5,677 nt of DNA from Planctomycetota bacterium (GTDB taxonomy: Bacteria; Planctomycetota; MHYJ01; JACPRB01). Of this stretch, positions 1 to 5,424 are shown piece by piece (position 1 is the stretch's first letter; every line of letters begins with the position of its first letter). The stretch is from the NCBI GenBank assembly GCA_023261405.1, contig JAHFOZ010000351.1, forward strand, positions 1-5,677. The letters are read 5' to 3'. The notes under the pieces were generated by a model. It was given only the letters and a program-made list of their open reading frames with translations, did not search any database and had not been told where the DNA came from. A program made the position numbers and the translations under genes.

Positions 1-234
1 GACGATCCGGCAGGACAGGCGGCGCGGGCGGACATGCTCAAGATTCAGCACGTCGAGGAAATGCGAAATTACACGGACGGCGCAAAAGGGATGGTCAAGG
101 ACTATAGTCATCTCAGGCGTCTCGGCGTCAAGAAGAAGGCGGGGAAGGACGGAGCGCCTACGGAGGCAGAGGACTTGGACTCGGTCCGGCAGTTCTACAA
201 GGAACTGGAGCCGGCACCACGCAAGTCGCCGTAG
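1..234 (+). CDS. 3' end of an unrecognised gene; charged C-terminal region
   Basis: The frame is open from the first base of the window to the TAG at 232-234, so the gene probably starts upstream. An internal ATG at 34 would give a 66-residue protein, but no convincing Shine-Dalgarno sequence precedes it, so I favour a 5'-truncated gene. The visible part is hydrophilic and rich in Lys, Glu and Asp: a probably helical segment (MLKIQHVEEM and onward), a Lys/Gly linker (KKKAGKDG), an acidic stretch, then a terminal SVRQFYKELEP helix. I do not recognise the family. The terminal motif VRQFYKELE closely resembles VRQIYRQLE near the N-terminus of the 404-residue protein at 2528. That suggests both belong to the same system, perhaps through a shared docking peptide (inference). 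Base composition looks somewhat less GC-rich than in the genes that follow. I am confident it is coding and have no functional call. Confidence 0.7.
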   Translation, partial: DDPAGQAARADMLKIQHVEEMRNYTDGAKGMVKDYSHLRRLGVKKKAGKDGAPTEAEDLDSVRQFYKELEPAPRKSP

Positions 235-259
235 GGGGAAACCGTTGTCGTAGTCGGTT

Positions 260-267
260 GAGGAGAG
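260..267 (+). promoter_or_regulatory. Purine-rich ribosome binding site for the NusG-like gene
   Basis: GAGGAGAG lies 10 bases before the ATG at 278. A second purine run (GAGAGG) sits only 3 bases from the start and is probably too close to be the main site. An in-frame TAG at 251-253 and the absence of another start codon make ATG 278 the only sensible upstream start. The 43-base gap 235-277 shows no other clear signal: I see no convincing -10/-35 pair and no terminator hairpin. Confidence 0.6.
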
Positions 268-277
268 CGAGAGGTAC

Positions 278-784
278 ATGGAGAGCGGCGGCTGGTTTGC
301 CACAGAACTCTCTCCGGTGGGCGAGAAGTCGGAATTCGATCTGGTGGTCGACGACTTCCGCAGGCGCGTTCCCACCATCGAAGTGTACGACCTGGGGGAG
401 ATGACGCAGTCCCTCGGGTACTTGTTCGTGCGCTGCAAGACCAGCGACCCGGAGGGGATCTGCGCGCTCGCCCAGTCGCCCTATGTGTCCACGGTCGTCA
501 GCACCGGCACGAACGGCACGACCGTGATCGCGGCCATCCCGGAGCTGCAGCTTCGCGTGCTCTCCCGCCGTGTGGTGCAACTCCAGACCCGCAAGATCCG
601 CAAGGGCACGCCGGTCCTCATCCTCCGGGGAAGCCAGCAGAATCTTGAGGGTCGGGTCGTCACCTGCGACAACGGGACGGCCATGGTCCACGTCACCGAT
701 CCGGCCATGGCCAAGAACCAGAACACGGTCGTCAAGGTGCGCGTGGTCGATCTTGAGATCTGGCGGAATGGGCGGGCAAAATGA
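278..784 (+). CDS. NusG/Spt5-like transcription elongation factor (NGN + KOW)
   Basis: This 168-residue protein has the layout of NusG, which binds the RNA polymerase clamp through its NGN domain and affects pausing, termination or antitermination, with a C-terminal KOW domain that recruits partners. Residues 5-10 (GWFATE) match the first NGN strand (WYVV-type). Residues 47-75 (GYLFVRCKTSDPEG, then SPYVSTVVS) match the NusG segment in which GYVLV is followed by an Asp, a helix and a 'vP.V..fig' strand. Residues 108-165 look like a KOW/SH3 barrel: KGTPVLILRG, then NLEGRVV, then the strands TAMVHVT and VVKVRVVDLEIW. Length is close to bacterial NusG (about 180 residues). Overall identity to NusG appears low, so it is more likely a specialised paralog of the RfaH/LoaP/phage kind than the housekeeping protein. 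Its TGA overlaps the ATG of the sigma-4-like gene (ATGA), so the two are translationally coupled. The fold call is from pattern matching only. Confidence 0.7.
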   Translation: MESGGWFATELSPVGEKSEFDLVVDDFRRRVPTIEVYDLGEMTQSLGYLFVRCKTSDPEGICALAQSPYVSTVVSTGTNGTTVIAAIPELQLRVLSRRVVQLQTRKIRKGTPVLILRGSQQNLEGRVVTCDNGTAMVHVTDPAMAKNQNTVVKVRVVDLEIWRNGRAK

Positions 785-1476
785 CACGTCGTACGCACTC
801 ACGCTGGATCCACGGCGTGGACACCGCCCAGATGGAGAACCTCAAGGTTCGCCAGGGGTGGCTCTCGAAGATCATCACGCTCCCCAAGGACCCGTTCGCC
901 GATGACGACGAGCCCCTGGACGAAGAAGCCCAACGCACCGCCCTCGTCGTCCGCCTCCGCCGGATGCTGCAGTTTCTTCCAGACCGCGAGCGATCCTTCC
1001 TCCAGCTCTACTACCTCAAGGGCCGGTCCCAGGGGCAGATCGCCAAGGGCTACGGCGTCACCCAGGAGGCCATCTGCTACCGCCTCAAGCGCGCCAAGGA
1101 GCGCCTGAAGTTCATCGACAAGCTCATGGACATCCTGGACGTCAAGGGCCGGCTCGCCCAGGTCTACCAGGACATCAACTGGATCTTCGCAGAGGAGCCG
1201 TTCACCGCGACCGTCATGAAGGAGTTCCTCAGGTTCTCCAGCCAGAGTCGGGTCGCCAAGAAGCTCGGGCGATCGACCTTCAAGGTCCGCCTGACGCTCC
1301 AGCACGGGGTCCGGCGGCTGGAGTCCTGCGCGCGTGATCCCAACCGCCCGCAGCCGCTCCGGGACCGCCTCAGGAAGTACCTGAAGATCTACCGCCTCAT
1401 GATGAGCCGGTACCTGATCCTGGTGGAGAAACAGGGGAAGTGGCGCACCGCCTCGCTCGTCCTGGCGGGGCCGTAA
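781..1476 (+). CDS. Sigma-70 region-4-like DNA-binding protein with a possible second HTH
   Basis: In this 231-residue protein, residues 54-112 closely follow sigma region 4: LRRMLQFLPDRERSFLQLYY, then LKGRSQGQIAKGYGVTQEAI and CYRLKRAKERL. The 'LPxRER...L.LYYL.G.S...IA..xGVTQ.A...RL.RA..RL' pattern is diagnostic of the helix-turn-helix that reads the -35 element and touches the polymerase flap. Residues 144-182 (MKEFLRFSSQSRVAKKLGRS, then a helix ending HGVRRLES) look like a second, more divergent helix-turn-helix. No region 2 is present; the first 50 residues are too short and lack its aromatic melting motif. So it is not a complete sigma factor. It is either a minimal sigma-like factor or a DNA-binding activator. 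The C-terminus is basic. The start overlaps the stop of the NusG-like gene (ATGA); the upstream ribosome site is weak, consistent with coupling to that gene. Sure of region-4 similarity, less sure of promoter specificity. Confidence 0.75.
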   Translation: MTRRTHSRWIHGVDTAQMENLKVRQGWLSKIITLPKDPFADDDEPLDEEAQRTALVVRLRRMLQFLPDRERSFLQLYYLKGRSQGQIAKGYGVTQEAICYRLKRAKERLKFIDKLMDILDVKGRLAQVYQDINWIFAEEPFTATVMKEFLRFSSQSRVAKKLGRSTFKVRLTLQHGVRRLESCARDPNRPQPLRDRLRKYLKIYRLMMSRYLILVEKQGKWRTASLVLAGP

Positions 1477-1487
1477 CGAGTCTTTTT
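1456..1487 (+). terminator. Probable intrinsic terminator overlapping the end of the sigma-4-like gene
   Basis: CTCGT (1456-1460) pairs with ACGAG (1476-1480). Inside it, after a 2x2 internal mismatch, TGGC (1463-1466) pairs with GCCG (1470-1473), including one U-G pair, around a GGG loop. The stem is followed at once by TCTTTTT (1481-1487), the only such T-run I noticed in this GC-rich window. The TAA stop (1474-1476) lies in the 3' arm, so a ribosome finishing the gene would cover the hairpin. The stem is imperfect, so termination may be partial. It separates the transcription-factor pair from the downstream run. Confidence 0.5.
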
Positions 1488-1504
1488 ATCAGCGCGGGGC
1501 GGTG

Positions 1505-1684
1505 ATGCTGAAACTGCCCAAGGGGGGGCTCGTCAAGGTTGCCTCCAACCTCTACATCCGGCCGTCGGAGAAGGACTTTTGGCAGCTGAAGAAGGCAGAG
1601 GACGGCAAGGGCTACATCGTCGAGAGGATCACGGATGACCAGGTGTTTGAGCGGGACCGCCCCGCAAACGCTGGAAAGCCTTAG
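1505..1684 (+). CDS. Small unrecognised protein (59 residues)
   Basis: The product begins MLKLPKGGLVKVASNLYIRP. A GTG directly before the ATG (1502) could also initiate and would add one residue. The ribosome site is weak (a G-rich stretch GGGGCGG just upstream). The sequence suggests a small beta-rich domain: strands around LVKVASNLYIR, FWQLKKAE and GYIVERITDD, followed by a charged tail (ERDRPANAGKP). There are no cysteines, no signal peptide and no membrane segment, so it should be soluble and cytoplasmic. It is the first gene after the candidate terminator, and its last 50 bases overlap the start of the next gene in another frame. I do not recognise the family. Coding status is supported by its place in the gene chain and the sensible composition of the protein. 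Confidence 0.65.
   Translation: MLKLPKGGLVKVASNLYIRPSEKDFWQLKKAEDGKGYIVERITDDQVFERDRPANAGKP
1622..1627 (+). promoter_or_regulatory. Shine-Dalgarno that decides the start of the 298-residue gene
   Basis: GAGAGG sits 7 bases before the ATG at 1635, inside the coding region of the preceding small gene. A later in-frame ATG at 1710 (codon 26) would remove the overlap but follows no comparable purine-rich site. The strong site is the reason for choosing the earlier start. Confidence 0.55.
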
Positions 1685-2531
1685 CCCGGAAGAGCGCCTC
1701 ACGGTCGACATGGCGCTCTCGGGGCTCGACGGCTTCCTGTACAGCGCCTTCTGGCGCATGCAGGAGGCCTACGGCCTGGGGACCGCCCTCAAGCGCTTCC
1801 GCGGCCTGATCGACGACACCCACTGGCCGAAGCTCTCGAAGTTCGTGACGCCCGCGCCGGAGCCGACGTCCGTCCGCCGCGAGCGCGCCATTGGCTGGCC
1901 GCCCCCGTGGGAGCGGGCCATCCCCGACTGGTTCAGGAGCGAGGAGCGGAAGCGCACCCGGCAGGACGAGGCCGATCTCGTCCGGGACGTCGCCCGGAAG
2001 TTCTTCCGTGAGGCGGTGTTCACGGGGCACAATCCGCTCTGGATGTCCCCGGGCAAGCGGAAACTGGTCCTCTTGGAGCTCGCCGATAGCGGGGCCATCA
2101 AGGGCAAGACGCGGAAGGGCGCCAAGCCGCGCCTCTTCGGCGCCCTCTTCCACAAGGCAGCCTTCGGGCCGGACGACGTCCGCACCGCCGTCGAGATACT
2201 GCCCCAGGTCGATCGCACGGAGGTCGACGGCGACACCCTCCGCGTCCACGCCAAGGAGGGCTCGGACGTCGAACTCCTGGTCGAGCAGATCCGGCGCATC
2301 CCGGGCATCCGGCTGATGCCCGTCGAGGTCCTCGAGGGCGGCGATGGGGAGCCGGAGATCTACCGGTCGGCGGATTATCCGAGGGACTTCACCCCGTTCG
2401 GCGGTCCGGGCATGGGCCGGCTGCCGAACTACTACCCGCTGCAGGACTACGTCACGCCGTCCATCCAGGGGCCACCGGACGTCCAGATGTACCGGCAGGA
2501 TCGGCCGCACGAGCCGGGGAGGACCCGGTGA
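1635..2531 (+). CDS. Unrecognised 298-residue protein with a Pro/Tyr-rich tail
   Basis: This is a soluble protein with no signal peptide or membrane segment. Residues 18-58 look helical and hydrophobic-aromatic (MALSGLDGFLYSAFWRMQEA). Residues 75-112 are a Pro/Trp/Arg-rich linker (IGWPPPWERAIPDWFRSEER). Residues 112-190 are helical and basic, with a GKTRKGAKPR loop that could touch nucleic acid but is not a P-loop. Residues 195-235 read as strand-helix-strand (DTLRVHA, then DVELLVEQIRRIPG, then IRLMPVEVL), as in a small ferredoxin-like fold. The last 55 residues are Pro, Gly and Tyr rich (GRLPNYYPLQDYVTPSIQGP) and probably extended. The TGA at 2529-2531 overlaps the GTG start of the next gene. 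I cannot name the family. The chained context suggests it works with the 404-residue protein. A start at codon 26 remains possible. Confidence 0.8.
   Translation: MTRCLSGTAPQTLESLSPEERLTVDMALSGLDGFLYSAFWRMQEAYGLGTALKRFRGLIDDTHWPKLSKFVTPAPEPTSVRRERAIGWPPPWERAIPDWFRSEERKRTRQDEADLVRDVARKFFREAVFTGHNPLWMSPGKRKLVLLELADSGAIKGKTRKGAKPRLFGALFHKAAFGPDDVRTAVEILPQVDRTEVDGDTLRVHAKEGSDVELLVEQIRRIPGIRLMPVEVLEGGDGEPEIYRSADYPRDFTPFGGPGMGRLPNYYPLQDYVTPSIQGPPDVQMYRQDRPHEPGRTR
2518..2522 (+). promoter_or_regulatory. Strong Shine-Dalgarno for the GTG start of the 404-residue gene
   Basis: GGAGG lies 5 bases before GTG 2528, within a longer GGGGAGGA purine run near the 3' end of the preceding gene. Together with the 4-base GTGA overlap this fixes an unusual GTG start. 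A site this strong suggests high or independent initiation as well as coupling. Confidence 0.75.
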
Positions 2532-3742
2532 GCACCATCGACCGCGTCCTGTCCCGCTGGGTGCGCCGCGCCGCCGAAGACGAGCCCGCCGAGGACCCCA
2601 AGGAGGAGCAGGTCCGCCAGATCTACCGGCAGCTCGAGACCGACGTCCAGGTCGCCGATCGCGAGTCCCCCGCCGGCGGGAAGCTCTGGGTCGCGATCGA
2701 CAACGAGGTCCGTCGGCTCATCAACACGCTGCCGGACTTCTACCTGACGATCGGCCACTGGACGCTTCATCTTCGCGAGCATCACCAGGCCGGCGTCGAC
2801 GAGGTTCTCCGCCAGATCGACCGGATCTTGGGGCGGCTTCGCACCATCCTGGCGCGCATCGGCCGGCAGGTGCACGACCTCGAGAAAGTCCACCGCGACG
2901 TGGCCAACGAGGTCGCCAAGCTCACTTCCGAATTCGAGATCCCGCCCTTCAAATCGCTGCGCGACGCCGCGTTCGCACAGAATTGGAAGCTGGTGGAGAC
3001 GATCGTCCATACAGACTGGGTGGGCCACGCCGTCAAGTACATGATCGGGCACATCGTCGGAATGCTCAAGGCGATGGCCAAGGCCCACAAGCCGGACCCT
3101 GGCAAGGACTCCCCGCTTCTCAAGAGCGTCAATCTGATGCAGCACAATGCGGAATCCGTGGACCGGACCGACGTCAAGAACGCCCGCGCGAAGCTGCTCC
3201 TCGAGGTGCAGAGGCGGAAGGTGGAGGTCAAGGCGGAGCCCGGAGGCTCGCTCGCGTCCTTCATCCTGAAAAACTACGCGACGGGCATCCCCAAGGACGG
3301 CTACGGCTTCATGACTCCCCAGTTCGACCAGAAGAGCGGGCGCTGGATCTACTCCGATTCCGACAAGAAGTCGATCGACGAGATCGTCCAGGGTTACTCG
3401 GGGATGCTCCTCAAGATCCCCGGCGTCGTCGCCGTCGCCCCCGGACGCTCGAAGAAGGGCCGCAAGCCGGTGGTCGTCGTCTACGTGACCCACACCGGCC
3501 TCTCCGACGTCATCCCCATCAAGATCGAGGGCTACGAAGTCCAGGTGATGCCCGCCGACGAACTCAAGACCAAGGAAGCGGTGCGGCCCGTTCCCATGAT
3601 CCACAAGGGCGACATCGAGGTCTACGAGCACAACGTCCTGACCAACCCCACGGTCTGGGGCTGGTGGCGCCGCGCGCCGTTCCGCGACCCCACGCTCGAG
3701 CGCCAGGAGAAGGGGGTTTCGCCCGCGGGAGCCAAGAAATGA
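2528..3742 (+). CDS. Unrecognised 404-residue helical protein with C-terminal beta-rich domain
   Basis: It starts at GTG after a strong ribosome site. Residues 1-25 are charged and acidic. Residues 29-37 (VRQIYRQLE) repeat a motif at the C-terminus of the gene at 1-234. Residues 53-83 are aromatic and His-rich (LPDFYLTIGHWTLHLREHH). Residues 88-136 form a long amphipathic helix that should make a coiled coil (VDEVLRQIDRILGRLRTILA and onward). Residues 150-232 are further helices. Residues 243-275 carry a Gly/aromatic segment (NYATGIPKDGYGFMTPQFDQ). Residues 284-342 (LLKIPGVVAVAPGRSKKGRK, VVVVYVTHTGL, IPIKIEGYEVQVM) resemble the 'IPgVvgVgvG...G.pvivVyv...ip..i.G.pV.V' domain found beside some trypsin-like serine proteases. 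No Ser-protease catalytic motif (GDSGG type) follows. A short Trp-rich tail (WGWWRRAPFRDP) closes the protein. It could be a structural or scaffold protein; the function is unknown. It is coupled to the next gene by ATGA. Confidence 0.8.
   Translation: MSTIDRVLSRWVRRAAEDEPAEDPKEEQVRQIYRQLETDVQVADRESPAGGKLWVAIDNEVRRLINTLPDFYLTIGHWTLHLREHHQAGVDEVLRQIDRILGRLRTILARIGRQVHDLEKVHRDVANEVAKLTSEFEIPPFKSLRDAAFAQNWKLVETIVHTDWVGHAVKYMIGHIVGMLKAMAKAHKPDPGKDSPLLKSVNLMQHNAESVDRTDVKNARAKLLLEVQRRKVEVKAEPGGSLASFILKNYATGIPKDGYGFMTPQFDQKSGRWIYSDSDKKSIDEIVQGYSGMLLKIPGVVAVAPGRSKKGRKPVVVVYVTHTGLSDVIPIKIEGYEVQVMPADELKTKEAVRPVPMIHKGDIEVYEHNVLTNPTVWGWWRRAPFRDPTLERQEKGVSPAGAKK
3727..3731 (+). promoter_or_regulatory. Shine-Dalgarno that decides the start of the 103-residue gene
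   Basis: GGGAG is placed 7 bases before ATG 3739. It matters because the same reading frame stays open far upstream (from about 2344), where it is only a shadow of other genes. The ribosome site and the ATGA overlap with the preceding stop mark the true start. Confidence 0.65.
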
Positions 3743-4050
3743 CGATCGCGAGAGTCGAACGGATCGCGGCGGTGAAGCAGGAGCTGGATCAGCTCTCCGC
3801 GGGATTCGCGGCCCACATCAAGAAGCACGGCGGCGAGGCCTTCGCTTCCGGCTCCAAGGTGTCCCTCGACCTCGAGGCGATTAAGCGCCGGATCGACGCC
3901 ATCAAGGAAAAAGTCGACGCCCTGGCCCAGGAGACGGAGGCGGGCGTTGAACTCGTGGCCAAGCTCGACAAGGAGCCGCCCAAGGAAGCGGCCAAGGAAC
4001 CCCTGCAGAAGCCTGACGCAGAGGTCACCGAAGTCAACTTCCTGTTTTAG
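3739..4050 (+). CDS. Small coiled-coil protein (103 residues) ending in Phe-Leu-Phe
   Basis: The protein starts MTIARVERIAAVKQELDQLS and is highly charged. Residues 4-25 and about 43-70 (LDLEAIKRRIDAIKEKVDAL) are heptad-like amphipathic helices expected to form a coiled coil. They are joined by a Gly/His-containing turn (HIKKHGGEAFASGSK). The tail is Lys/Glu/Pro rich (KLDKEPPKEAAKEPLQKPD) and disordered, then ends abruptly in the hydrophobic EVTEVNFLF. An acidic, flexible tail with a terminal aromatic peptide is typical of proteins that hand a short peptide to a partner, such as single-strand binding proteins and sliding-clamp ligands; that is inference. There are no cysteines. It overlaps the preceding gene by 4 bases and lies 12 bases before the next. 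It is hidden inside a longer artefactual frame, so an automatic annotation may give the wrong start. The family is not recognised. Confidence 0.75.
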   Translation: MTIARVERIAAVKQELDQLSAGFAAHIKKHGGEAFASGSKVSLDLEAIKRRIDAIKEKVDALAQETEAGVELVAKLDKEPPKEAAKEPLQKPDAEVTEVNFLF

Positions 4051-4062
4051 ACGGAGCTGCCG

Positions 4063-5424
4063 ATGCGCGAAACGAAGATGCCCATCGAGATCATGAAGTC
4101 CGAGCCCCTCGAGGTGACGTTCGGGACGAAGTCGGCGTTCGACAAGAACGTCTTCGACGACGCGCTCTATCCGGTTGCCAAGCCCGTCACGTTCCTCGAC
4201 CTGTCGTGGATGGAAGGCTTCCAGATCCCGATGCCCAGCGACTACAACCAGTGGCACGCCCGGGAATACATGAAGCGCCAGCAGGATGCGATCGAAGGCC
4301 TGCCGCTCGCCGCCATGAAGAAGGCGGCACTGCGCCTCGGGTGGTGGGATCTCCTCATGGGCCGCTCCAAGGAGGAGGCCGGCGAGCGCCTGCGCCAGAC
4401 GTTCGGCGCGCAGCGCCTCAAGGAGATGCTGGGCGATGCCGCCTGGAAGGACCAGCTCAAGGGGCTCCTCCAGAAAGAGGCGTCCCTCGGCGGCCAGTAC
4501 TACTCGCCCCTGGCCGACGACTGCCGGAAGGCCCGGAAGGTCCTCCAGGAGAAGCGGGGCGGACTCGATCGCCTCGCCTACGTGGTCGAGGGCGACCTCT
4601 GCAAGGGCTGCCGGTTCCGCCAGGCGACTCCGGGCGGCGGGGAGGCCTGCGGGGTCTTCGGCCTGCCGCTCTATCGCGAGCCCGGCAAGGGGCCCAAGCC
4701 CGCGCTTCCGAAGGCCTCGAGCCATCCGGCGGGCCCGCTCCCGCCCGAGGACAAGGTCCTCCACCAGAAACTCGACGGCCGCGTGAAGGGGGACATCTTC
4801 AAGGCCGTGATCATGGCCAAGGGCCCGACGCCTGAAGCCCTGGTCCGGGCGCTCAACCAGGCGGCCGCGGAGATCCTCCGGAGGCTCTCGCTCAAGGAGA
4901 ACATGGGCAAGGCCGCGAGCGAGGTCGGCCACAGCCTCTCGAAGACCGCTTCCGCCGTCACGTACGACGACGCGCTCGTCTACGCCCTGACTTCCGTCCG
5001 CGGCGTGCGGGTCGCGGCGACGCACTTCAACTGCCAGGATCCGATCCACTCCGGCGTGCCCGACGCACTCAAGGCGCTCGGTGCCAGGAAGGCCGTCGAC
5101 GCCGTCAGCGCCGGCCAGATCTCGCGGAACGCAGTCCTCATCGCGAAGCCGGCCTGCGAGGACTGCGTCTTCAACCTCAGGAGCGCCTGCGGGAAGTGGA
5201 ACCTGCGCTTCCCTCCGGAGAAGCGGGTCATCCCCAAGGCCGTCGACCCGACCGAGCAGTTCGGGGTCGCGTCCGACGCCGCGGTGCGGAGCCTCGACAG
5301 CGCCCTCGGCGCGCAACTCAACCAGGAGGCGCGCTCGGCGGAGGTCCGCAAGGTCACGAGCCTCGCCGACGCCCAGAAGATCCTCTCCAAGACCGAGTTC
5401 GATTTCTCGGAGCTGGTCGAATGA
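4063..5424 (+). CDS. Unrecognised 453-residue protein with two four-cysteine (metal-binding?) modules
   Basis: GGAG at 4053-4056 lies 6 bases before ATG 4063; a second ATG at 4078 is less well placed. The protein has exactly eight cysteines, in two matching groups: C154, C180, C183, C196 and C324, C365, C368, C376. In each group a lone Cys is followed by a helical stretch, then a strand, then CxxC with an aromatic two residues later (CKGCRF; CEDCVF), then a last Cys followed by Gly (ACG in both). This looks like a duplicated zinc- or Fe-S-binding domain. Between them lie a Pro/Lys-rich linker (about 203-235) and helices (about 236-315). The N-terminal 150 residues are mostly helical with aromatic patches (FLDLSWMEGFQIPMPSDYNQ). 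There is no signal peptide, membrane segment or catalytic motif that I know. The stop overlaps the start of the next gene (ATGA). It is soluble and cytoplasmic or virion-associated; the function is unknown. Confidence 0.85.
   Translation: MRETKMPIEIMKSEPLEVTFGTKSAFDKNVFDDALYPVAKPVTFLDLSWMEGFQIPMPSDYNQWHAREYMKRQQDAIEGLPLAAMKKAALRLGWWDLLMGRSKEEAGERLRQTFGAQRLKEMLGDAAWKDQLKGLLQKEASLGGQYYSPLADDCRKARKVLQEKRGGLDRLAYVVEGDLCKGCRFRQATPGGGEACGVFGLPLYREPGKGPKPALPKASSHPAGPLPPEDKVLHQKLDGRVKGDIFKAVIMAKGPTPEALVRALNQAAAEILRRLSLKENMGKAASEVGHSLSKTASAVTYDDALVYALTSVRGVRVAATHFNCQDPIHSGVPDALKALGARKAVDAVSAGQISRNAVLIAKPACEDCVFNLRSACGKWNLRFPPEKRVIPKAVDPTEQFGVASDAAVRSLDSALGAQLNQEARSAEVRKVTSLADAQKILSKTEFDFSELVE

Noticed and set aside
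158..802. 214-codon open frame on the - strand
   Set aside because: Antisense to the NusG-like gene, which has recognisable NGN and KOW features. The shadow shows no motif.
781..1476. Complete ECF-type sigma factor
   Set aside because: Region 4 is clear, but no region 2 is visible and the N-terminus is too short for one. The extra C-terminal HTH-like part is also not typical of ECF factors.
1481..1504. Promoter between the terminator-like hairpin and the small gene
   Set aside because: The short AT stretch TTTTATC has no partner -35 at a proper distance and fits better as the terminator T-run.
1629..2510. 293-codon open frame on the - strand
   Set aside because: Antisense shadow of the 298-residue gene, whose own ribosome site and GTGA junction are convincing.
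2447..3631. 394-codon open frame on the - strand
   Set aside because: Antisense shadow of the 404-residue gene. The protein is rich in Asp, Val, Leu and His repeats from reversed codons, with no credible start signal or neighbours on that strand.
2344..3738. Upstream part of a long + strand frame that continues into the 103-residue gene
   Set aside because: It overlaps the 404-residue gene completely. Its translation is an Arg/Pro/Gly-rich shadow. Only the part from ATG 3739 has a ribosome site and normal protein composition.
4600..4650. Classical 4Fe-4S ferredoxin motif in the 453-residue protein
   Set aside because: CxxC is present, but the CxxCxxCxxxC(P) pattern is not. The spacing supports only a generic metal-binding suggestion.
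3622..5316. 564-codon open frame on the - strand
   Set aside because: It lies opposite two well-supported + strand genes with ribosome sites and coupled junctions. The translation is rich in Arg, Leu, Glu and Gly with no domain pattern, as expected of an antisense frame in GC-rich coding DNA.
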